This document shows, in pieces, positions 6,700-11,687 of a stretch of 11,687 nucleotides of DNA. The notes under the pieces were generated by a model. The model was not told where the DNA came from. It did no database searches and saw only the letters and a program-made list of their open reading frames with translations. The position numbers were made by a program, and so were the translations under genes. The stretch is from Natronohydrobacter sp. (lineage in GTDB: Bacteria > Pseudomonadota > Alphaproteobacteria > Rhodobacterales > Rhodobacteraceae). The stretch lies in assembly GCA_007117255.1 (NCBI GenBank), contig SKGU01000232.1:1-11687 (forward strand). Direction: 5' to 3'. Position 1 is the stretch's first letter, and every line of letters starts with the position of its first letter.

Positions 6700-7005
6700 C
6701 TGACGCTCCTTCGATCAAACCTGCAGGTTGCTGGCTTTCGTGAACAGTGTTGACCATCCTATCGAAAAACGCGAACGAAGCGTTGCGAACTCACAGAATT
6801 GTCACCATGCTAACGTTTAAAGGTGGCAAAGGTTCCAACGCGTTCTTGTCGATCTTTCTGCACTGAAGGCGCAACAACAGCTTGGCTCGTTACATTGTTT
6901 TTGAGCGACGCGATCATACAAGCTGCGGCTTTAAGCTGACGAATGATCTTCTGGCGATTTCAGCAATTTGGTGCTGCGCGTCCAGATCGTCTGACTGATG
7001 CTTGC
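6700..7005. other. 306-base gap upstream of the OmpA-domain gene, no gene recognised
   Basis: This stretch should hold the promoter of the minus-strand OmpA-domain gene, but I found no convincing -35/-10 pair. It contains a perfect 12-bp palindrome AACCTGCAGGTT (6718-6729), 18 bases before the gene's ATG, a direct repeat of GCGAAC (6771-6776 and 6785-6790), and a short GACTGA/TCAGTC pairing (6993-6998, 7006-7011) that overlaps the stop codon of the crotonase gene. An open frame here on the plus strand is only the antisense of the crotonase gene and has no ribosome site. Confidence 0.5.
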
Positions 7006-7773
7006 TCAGTCGTGTTGACCGCTTGGGCGGCCGTTGAATTTGGGCGGTCGCTTCTCGCGGAAGGCTGCGCGCCCTTCGGCTTCGTCTTCACTCCCGCGAA
7101 TATCCGCCAGCAAACGGTCCACCACGCCAGCCTGTTCTATGGGATTGCGCGGCTCTCCTAACCGTACCAGCCGTTTCATGGTCTGAACCACCAGCGGTGC
7201 ATTCGCTGCAATGCGCGTGGCCATTTCACCGGCCACGCGTTCAAGATCTTCCTCATCAGTCAGACGATTGACGAAACCGGTCTGATAAGCGCGCTCGGCG
7301 GGTAGGGGATCGCCAGTGAACAGCATTTCCATCGCAATCGCATGGGGCATGTAGCGTGTGAGGGTGCTGGCATTGCCCCCGGTCGTGCCAATTTTTGGTT
7401 CGGGATAGGCAAATCGCGCGGAATGGGTGGCGATTCGCAGATCACAGCCCAAGGCGAGCACCAGACCCCCGCCGACACAATGCCCCGAAACAGCAGCGAT
7501 CAATGGTTTTTCGACCTCGACGCCGATACCGGGCAGGATGCGGGCCAGATCGGTGGGCTGTGTTCCGGCTTTGATGTCTGCACCCACGCTGAAAGCCCGT
7601 GTACCTTCGCCGATCACAACTCCCACGCGCAGATCGTGTTCTGTTGCCAACCTGTGCCAGGCGGCTTGCAGCCCGGCGATCATCGCGGCGTCGATCGCGT
7701 TTAGTGCGTCGGGCCGGTTGAGGCGGATCCAAAGCACATGACCTTGCGTGCTCAGGCTGACTGCATCGTTCAT
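7006..7773 (-). CDS. Crotonase-fold protein (enoyl-CoA hydratase/isomerase family), reaction uncertain
   Basis: The 255-residue protein is full length for a crotonase. The acyl-CoA binding and oxyanion-hole blocks are clear: AFSVGADIKAG (60-70) and VSGHCVGGGLVLALGCDLRIA (95-115). YPEPKIGTTGG (123-133) and AMEMLFTGDPLPAERAYQTGFV (147-168) follow. Compared with rat mitochondrial enoyl-CoA hydratase, the glutamate equivalent to Glu164 is kept (E125), but the position of Glu144 is valine (V105). Classical hydratases need both, so a plain beta-oxidation hydratase is doubtful; an isomerase, dehydratase or another crotonase reaction on a CoA ester is possible. GGAG seven bases before ATG 7773 supports the start. 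It is transcribed alone, divergent from the next gene, with no fatty-acid or CoA-pathway neighbour to suggest a substrate. Confidence 0.85.
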   Translation of the reverse strand: MNDAVSLSTQGHVLWIRLNRPDALNAIDAAMIAGLQAAWHRLATEHDLRVGVVIGEGTRAFSVGADIKAGTQPTDLARILPGIGVEVEKPLIAAVSGHCVGGGLVLALGCDLRIATHSARFAYPEPKIGTTGGNASTLTRYMPHAIAMEMLFTGDPLPAERAYQTGFVNRLTDEEDLERVAGEMATRIAANAPLVVQTMKRLVRLGEPRNPIEQAGVVDRLLADIRGSEDEAEGRAAFREKRPPKFNGRPSGQHD

Positions 7774-7936
7774 CTTGCGTCTCCATCAGTGATCAGGCGC
7801 GCAGGATAGACTGGTCTTTGCGGCAGCGGCAATGGCGGTGTTTTCAACAAGCAAACTACCCGGCGCGAAATGCCCCACGGTCAGTTTGTGCGCTTTGTAC
7901 TTGACCGGTAGCTATGCGTGCACTCATGCAAGAGCG

Positions 7937-8869
7937 ATGCGGATCGTCACTTTCAACGTGCAAAACCTGCGCCTGCGCCGCCGCGCAGGCCATCTGCGCT
8001 TTGATGGCGCGCGTGATTACGATGTCCCGGACGACAACACGTCCGAGGGCGTCGCGCTCGATCTGGCGGATAGGCGACTTACTGCTGCAGTGCTGGCAAG
8101 TGCCGATGCAGATGTGATCTGCCTGCAGGAAGTCTTCGATCTTGCCACGCTCGATTTCTTTCATGACCATCTGCTGCGTCACGCAGGCGCGCAATCCTAT
8201 CCGCATCGTATCTGCCTGCCTGGGAATGATGGGGGAGGGCGTGACCTCGCTGTGCTGAGCCGGAGGCCGCTTGCGCAGGTGCGCAGTCATGCGGATCTGA
8301 CGCCGGACATGCTTGGACTGTCATCACCCGACGGGCTGCGGGCGGATATGCCGGTCTTCCGACGCGACTGTCTGCGCTTTCAGGTGGGCGACCTGACCTT
8401 GTTTCACTGCCATTTCAAGGCGCCCTGGCCTGATCTGGAACGCGCCTGGCCTGTCCGGCGCTTGGAAGCGATTGCGGTGCGCAAGCTGGTTGAACGCCAA
8501 TTTGCGACCGATCCGACCGCACTCTGGATGATCCTTGGTGATCTGAACGAGCCTTCGGGGCCTACGGATACCGAGCGCGCCATCGCGCCCCTGATGCCAC
8601 CGTTCTCGGTCGATCTGCTGGCACGGATGCCGAGATCCGAGCGCTGGACCTTCTACAATGTGCAGGACGACCACTACGCCTGCCCGGATGCGGTGCTGGC
8701 GTCACCAACGTTGGCGCAGCGCTGCCCTGATGCCGTTCCACGGGTGCTTCGGGCCGGGCTGGACAGGGCGGCGCATCGTGCGATGGAAACGCGACTGGCC
8801 GATGTCGGTGCGCATCGCCCTCATGCCAGTGATCATGCAGCTATTGTGGTGGACTTGTTTGGTCTTTGA
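7937..8869 (+). CDS. Endonuclease/exonuclease/phosphatase-family protein
   Basis: The 310-residue product has the EEP (DNase I-like) fold signature from end to end. These are MRIVTFNVQNLRLR with N7, ADVICLQEVFD with the metal glutamate E65, the LFHCHFK block with H159, ILGDLNEP with D202 and N204, PDAVLAS with D251, and the closing ASDHAAIVVDL with D299 and H300. All catalytic positions are therefore present, implying a metal-dependent phosphodiesterase or phosphatase. No signal peptide or membrane segment is seen, so it is probably cytoplasmic. The family covers nucleases, lipid and inositol phosphatases, and I cannot choose among them. I chose ATG 7937 because the protein then begins at the conserved first strand; the frame stays open to 7832 but that part is unlike the family. 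The ribosome site (AAGAG, very close to the ATG) is poor. Confidence 0.82.
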   Translation: MRIVTFNVQNLRLRRRAGHLRFDGARDYDVPDDNTSEGVALDLADRRLTAAVLASADADVICLQEVFDLATLDFFHDHLLRHAGAQSYPHRICLPGNDGGGRDLAVLSRRPLAQVRSHADLTPDMLGLSSPDGLRADMPVFRRDCLRFQVGDLTLFHCHFKAPWPDLERAWPVRRLEAIAVRKLVERQFATDPTALWMILGDLNEPSGPTDTERAIAPLMPPFSVDLLARMPRSERWTFYNVQDDHYACPDAVLASPTLAQRCPDAVPRVLRAGLDRAAHRAMETRLADVGAHRPHASDHAAIVVDLFGL

Positions 8870-8948
8870 TGTGGCGGATATGCTGCGAAGGTATTCAAGG
8901 CAGGTTCAGCAGATGACGGCGCGTAGGGATCGACTTTTCGTAACAGGT

Positions 8949-8980
8949 AAGAAAACACTTTCGGGATATTTGACCCAAAG
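8949..8980 (-). terminator. Probable intrinsic terminator of tRNA-Pro
   Basis: On the minus strand CTTTGGG (8980-8974) pairs with CCCGAAAG (8965-8958), a 7-bp stem with one bulged base and an 8-base loop. TGTTTTCTT (8957-8949) follows directly. The stem begins 34 bases beyond the tRNA 3' end, as expected for its transcript. Read on the plus strand, the same stem is followed after six bases by seven Ts (8987-8993), so it could also help end the EEP-family transcript. Confidence 0.55.
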
Positions 8981-9014
8981 CGCGCGTTTTTTTCCTGTCG
9001 GACAAAACGAAAAC

Positions 9015-9091
9015 TGGTCGGAGTGAGAGGATTCGAACCTCCGGCCCCTGCCTCCCGAAGACAGTGCTCTACCAGGCTGAGCTACACTCCG
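9015..9091 (-). tRNA. tRNA-Pro, anticodon CGG
   Basis: The minus strand folds into a standard 77-base cloverleaf. The acceptor arms CGGAGTG (9091-9085) and CACTCCG (9025-9019) pair fully. The discriminator is A (9018), and the CCA end is encoded (9017-9015). The T-loop reads GGTTCGAATCC. The anticodon stem CTGTC/GGCAG, with one G-U pair, holds the loop TTCGGGA, giving anticodon CGG at 9057-9055 with the G37 usual for proline tRNAs. It decodes CCG, a common codon in G+C-rich genomes. It is divergent from the ribonuclease D gene. Confidence 0.97.
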
Positions 9092-9104
9092 ACCGTGCCG
9101 CTGC

Positions 9105-9131
9105 TTTAGAAGACGCGCGTAAGTTTTGCAA
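9105..9131 (-). promoter_or_regulatory. Possible promoter of tRNA-Pro
   Basis: On the minus strand TTGCAA (9131-9126) and TCTAAA (9110-9105) each match the sigma-70 consensus at four of six positions with a 15-base spacer, shorter than usual. Transcription would start near 9098, about seven bases before the mature tRNA 5' end, with a GC-rich discriminator. The position is good but the match is weak. Confidence 0.3.
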
Positions 9132-9240
9132 GAGGGCGCAAGCCCGCGCAGAACAGGAAAGGCGCTCGGCTGCAGGGCTTTCCAATGACCGGTTTTTTGC
9201 CTATGCATCATGCATGATCAAGGGCAGTCAGGCAGAGATG

Positions 9241-10407
9241 ATGGAGCTTATCACAACGACCGAACGGCTGGCAGAGTTCTGCGCACTGGCGCATGCTGCC
9301 CCGTATGTGACCGTCGATACCGAGTTTCTGCGCGAGCGCACCTATTATTCCAAGTTATGCCTGTTGCAGATGGCCTTGCCGGGCGAAGGTGGACCACAGG
9401 ATGGGCCCGCAGTGTTGGTGGACCCGCTGGCGAAAGGGCTGTCGCTGGAACCGTTCTATGTGCTTTTGCGTGATGAAACGACCGTGAAGGTACTGCATGC
9501 CGCGCGCCAGGATCTGGAAATTTTCTACATTGATGGCGGCACCTTGCCGCGGCCGTTGTTTGATACCCAGATCGCCGCCATGGTTTGCGGCTTTGGTGAT
9601 CAGATCGGATATGAAACGCTCGTGCGCAAACTGGCCAAAGGGTCTGTTGATAAAAGTTCGCGCTTCACCGATTGGTCTGCGCGCCCATTGTCAGAAGCGC
9701 AGTTGCGCTATGCCTTAGCGGATGTGACTCATTTGCGCGTGATCTATGAGCGTCTGTCACGCCAGTTGAAGGACTCAGGCCGGGATGCTTGGGTTGCAGA
9801 GGAACTGGCCACGCTCAATGACCCTGAAACATATGTAACACGTCCTGAAGAGGCATGGAAAAGGATCAAGACCCGAAACGACTCGGGTCGGTTTCTGGCG
9901 ATAATGCGCGAATTGGCCGCGTTCCGCGAAGCCCATGCGCAATCGCGCGATGTGCCGCGCTCGCGAGTGTACAAGGATGATGCGCTTCTGGAACTTGCGG
10001 CGCTGAAGCCGCAGACTCATGAAGATCTTGGGCGCACGCGGCTTTTGCTGCGCGAGGCGCGGCGTGGGGATATCGCAGAGGGCATATTGGCGGCTGTCAA
10101 ACGTGGAATGGACCTGCCATTGAAGGATCTTCCCGAAGCCCCGAATGGACGGGGCAATATTCAGGTGAACCCTGCACTTGCCGATTTGCTGCGGGTGTTG
10201 CTCAAGGCCAAATCTGACGAAACCGATGTGGCGGCGCGGTTGATTGCTTCTGCCTCTGATCTTGATTCGCTTGCAGCGGGCCTGCGCGATGTACCCGCAT
10301 TGAAAGGCTGGCGTGCCGAAGTCTTTGGTGCGGATGCATTAAAACTTTGCGAAGGGCAGCTTGGATTGGCAGTGCGCGGAGAGCGTGTTCAGGTCATCGC
10401 TCTGTGA
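9241..10407 (+). CDS. rnd: Ribonuclease D
   Basis: RNase D is a 3'-5' exoribonuclease that trims tRNA precursors and other small RNAs in the cytoplasm. The 388-residue product has the usual length. The DEDDy exonuclease motifs are intact: I VTVDTEFLRE (D26, E28), II VKVLHAARQDLEIF (D91), III YALADVTHL (Y157, D161). SSRFTDWSARPLS, typical of the family, lies between motifs II and III. An HRDC-type helical domain follows at about residues 205-290 (around WKRIKTRNDSGRFLAIMRELAAFREAHAQ). I chose ATG 9241 (MELITTTE) because the family begins here; the frame is open back to 9064 but that part overlaps the antisense of the tRNA. An adjacent ATG at 9238 is equally possible. The ribosome site (GGCAGAG) is weak. 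The tRNA-Pro gene starts 149 bases upstream on the other strand. Confidence 0.93.
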   Translation: MELITTTERLAEFCALAHAAPYVTVDTEFLRERTYYSKLCLLQMALPGEGGPQDGPAVLVDPLAKGLSLEPFYVLLRDETTVKVLHAARQDLEIFYIDGGTLPRPLFDTQIAAMVCGFGDQIGYETLVRKLAKGSVDKSSRFTDWSARPLSEAQLRYALADVTHLRVIYERLSRQLKDSGRDAWVAEELATLNDPETYVTRPEEAWKRIKTRNDSGRFLAIMRELAAFREAHAQSRDVPRSRVYKDDALLELAALKPQTHEDLGRTRLLLREARRGDIAEGILAAVKRGMDLPLKDLPEAPNGRGNIQVNPALADLLRVLLKAKSDETDVAARLIASASDLDSLAAGLRDVPALKGWRAEVFGADALKLCEGQLGLAVRGERVQVIAL

Positions 10408-10497
10408 GCGCTTGGGGTTTTGTGTATAACGCGACCATCGGAGACGGATTTTCGCATGCGCGCCGATAGCAGGGGTTTGCCACCATTTCCGTAAGTG

Positions 10498-10512
10498 TTA
10501 ACGTAGCATTAA
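10498..10512. promoter_or_regulatory. CtrA-type binding site upstream of the diguanylate cyclase
   Basis: TTAA (10498-10501), seven bases, TTAA (10509-10512) is an exact match to the full CtrA recognition pattern TTAA-N7-TTAA. It is centred about 95 bases before the likely ATG at 10600, where an activator of this gene would be expected. CtrA is a conserved response regulator of alphaproteobacteria and in Rhodobacterales often controls motility and cyclic-di-GMP genes. Binding here is inferred from the motif and position. Confidence 0.55.
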
Positions 10513-10599
10513 TTTGGTTGGGATTTTGCCTTGGAATTGACATTTTCGCGGGTCAGTTCAACCTGATTGACAAGACCAGTATCTGAAGTGCAGCCCGTC

Positions 10600-11469
10600 A
10601 TGGAACGTTCGAAGTCGTCCAACACTCCAAACCCGGCGGCGCAGGGCAAAGTGGCAGCCTCGCGCCGGCAACCGAACTCGTTGCTGACGGCCACTGCACC
10701 TGCTGCAAACCGGTATGACACGATTCTGTATCTTGTCCGCCAAACGACCGGGGCAGATGTCGTCACCTTGCATATCGACGGCATGCCGCCGCAACCTGTT
10801 CCACCCGATCTGGATTGCATTCAGGCGCCGCTGGTGCATCAGGGGCAGCGGTTCGGCATGTTGCGTGCATATGCCCAGGAGTTTCAGTCCGGGGCGGCGC
10901 ATTTGCTGGCCGGGTTCGCTGTTTTGGCCACCGAACACCATGTGTTATGGTCTGTCGCACAGATCGACATGCTGACACGGGCGATGACACGGCGGGCTTT
11001 CTTGTCCGATCTTGGTGATGCCGTTGTCACCTGGGCACGCGGTGGCACGCCCTGTAGCCTGATCTCGTTTGATCTTGATCACTTCAAGCTCGTAAATGAC
11101 ACTTATGGTCATGCGCTGGGCGATGCGGTGCTGAGTGCGGTCGCGCATGTGGTGCGCGCGGAATTGCGGCCTTGTGACAAGCTGGGACGCATGGGCGGCG
11201 AGGAGTTCGCGGTCCTGGTCATTGCCGATACTGCTGCGGCTATCGAGATTGCAGAAAGGCTGCGCGCAGTGATTGAAAGCACAACACTGCGAGAGCATCC
11301 GCATGTCAGATTCACAGGGTCTTTTGGCGTCGCTGGCTGTGATGAAGGATTTGATGATCGTGATGCGCTGATGGATGCGGCAGATGCCCGACTGTATCAG
11401 GCCAAGACATCGGGTCGCAATTGTGTGGTTGGACCGCGCGGGGTTGAGTCGGGCACCGAAGGAAGCTGA
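10600..11469 (+). CDS. Diguanylate cyclase (GAF-like region plus GGDEF domain)
   Basis: The protein makes the second messenger cyclic di-GMP from two GTP. The 289-residue product has a variable start, then a GAF-like region at about residues 38-120, short for a complete GAF, and a GGDEF domain at about 124-277. The active site is GGEEF (199-203), with the metal-binding LISFDLDHFKLVND block (154-167). The allosteric inhibitory motif RPCD (R190, D193) sits exactly five residues before GGEEF, so product inhibition is expected. The end reads DARLYQAKTSGRN, as usual. No membrane segment or signal peptide is present, so it is cytoplasmic. The start is uncertain: ATG 10600 is preferred, but GTG 10588 and TTG 10567 are in frame and none has a clear ribosome site. 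The CtrA-type box at 10498-10512 suggests CtrA control. Confidence 0.9.
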   Translation: MERSKSSNTPNPAAQGKVAASRRQPNSLLTATAPAANRYDTILYLVRQTTGADVVTLHIDGMPPQPVPPDLDCIQAPLVHQGQRFGMLRAYAQEFQSGAAHLLAGFAVLATEHHVLWSVAQIDMLTRAMTRRAFLSDLGDAVVTWARGGTPCSLISFDLDHFKLVNDTYGHALGDAVLSAVAHVVRAELRPCDKLGRMGGEEFAVLVIADTAAAIEIAERLRAVIESTTLREHPHVRFTGSFGVAGCDEGFDDRDALMDAADARLYQAKTSGRNCVVGPRGVESGTEGS

Positions 11470-11598
11470 AGGTGTTTGCACTGAGAAAGGAATCTGCGGT
11501 GATTCTTAAATTGGGGCTTTGAATGGGCGTTGATAATCCATAAATGGAATGAATGTGACTGCATCGCCGTTTCGGTCATGTAGGAAAGGGAGACATCA

Positions 11599-11687
11599 AT
11601 GCTGAACAATATCGGTCCTGCGGGCTTCATCATCATCGCGGTTGTCGTGCTTGTCCTGTTCGGGCGTGGCAAGGTCAGCGCCTTGAT
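11599..11687 (+). CDS. tatA: Twin-arginine translocase subunit TatA (partial, right edge)
   Basis: The first 29 codons read MLNNIGPAGFIIIAVVVLVL followed by FGRGKVSAL, then the window ends. TatA forms the protein-conducting assembly of the Tat pathway in the cytoplasmic membrane. The short N-terminal membrane helix (about residues 8-20) and the FGRGKV hinge (FGxxK in the family) are diagnostic. AAGGGAG ends six bases before the ATG and is the best ribosome site in this part of the window. TatB is similar but usually starts MFDIGxxE, so TatA fits better. tatB and tatC would be expected just outside the window. One Tat substrate candidate, the DUF882 protein, lies within it. Confidence 0.88.
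   Translation, partial: MLNNIGPAGFIIIAVVVLVLFGRGKVSAL

Noticed and set aside
6993..7011. GACTGA/TCAGTC hairpin at the crotonase stop codon as a terminator
   Set aside because: Only six base pairs, overlapping the stop codon, with no T-run after it.
6943..7161. Small plus-strand open frame in the gap before the crotonase gene
   Set aside because: Mostly antisense of the crotonase C-terminus; no ribosome site or recognisable feature.
8981..8993. GCGC-rich stretch followed by seven Ts as a plus-strand terminator on its own
   Set aside because: The GC part is a self-complementary run without a loop; the better hairpin lies at 8958-8980 and is annotated on the minus strand.
9064..9240. Upstream extension of the ribonuclease D frame
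   Set aside because: It overlaps the antisense of tRNA-Pro, and the family begins at the MELITTTE start.
1..11687. CRISPR array, transposon, prophage, toxin-antitoxin or defence island
   Set aside because: No spaced direct repeats, transposase or integrase motifs, terminal inverted repeats or paired small toxin/antitoxin frames were seen; all genes fit ordinary chromosomal families.

Overview
The window looks like chromosomal DNA from an alphaproteobacterium, most likely a member of the Rhodobacteraceae. Support comes from moderately high G+C, Rhodobacterales-like protein sequences, a CtrA-type TTAA-N7-TTAA box, an alphaproteobacterial tRNA-Pro(CGG) and the start of tatA at the right edge. 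This placement is inference from family resemblance; no database search was possible. I see no transposase, phage gene, CRISPR array, toxin-antitoxin pair or other mobile or defence signature. Ten protein genes and one tRNA are recognisable, all apparently intact except tatA, which runs off the right edge.

Left part (1-3605): a winged-helix regulator of the MarR/COG5631 type (96-629) lies behind a perfect 15-bp inverted repeat. It converges on hutG (N-formylglutamate deformylase, minus strand). hutG diverges from hutF (formiminoglutamate deiminase), and hutC (GntR/UTRA histidine-utilization repressor) follows hutF with a 4-base GTGA overlap. Together they encode the last two steps of the five-step histidine degradation route (formiminoglutamate to formylglutamate plus ammonia, then glutamate plus formate) and the probable repressor. 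The hutG-hutF gap holds a strong minus-strand promoter whose -10 and spacer are covered by a near-perfect 22-bp palindrome, the best operator candidate. hutH, hutU and hutI are not in the window.

Middle (3606-6999): a 321-base gap, then a Tat-exported DUF882/M15-like murein endopeptidase candidate. It converges on a 703-residue secreted OmpA-C-domain protein with an acidic low-complexity middle. Both probably act on peptidoglycan in the periplasm. A 9-bp-stem hairpin sits between their ends.

Right part (7006-11687): a crotonase-fold protein that lacks one of the two classical hydratase glutamates (minus); an endonuclease/exonuclease/phosphatase-family protein (plus); tRNA-Pro(CGG) (minus) with a plausible intrinsic terminator; ribonuclease D (plus), divergent from the tRNA; a cytoplasmic GAF-like/GGDEF diguanylate cyclase with an intact RxxD inhibitory site, preceded by the CtrA-type box; and the first 29 codons of tatA, the Tat translocase pore subunit.

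Most of the window is ordinary housekeeping and catabolic sequence. The best leads are regulatory: the hut operator/promoter overlap, the CtrA box before the diguanylate cyclase, and the long inverted repeat before the COG5631-type regulator. I found no clear evidence of a new multi-gene system.
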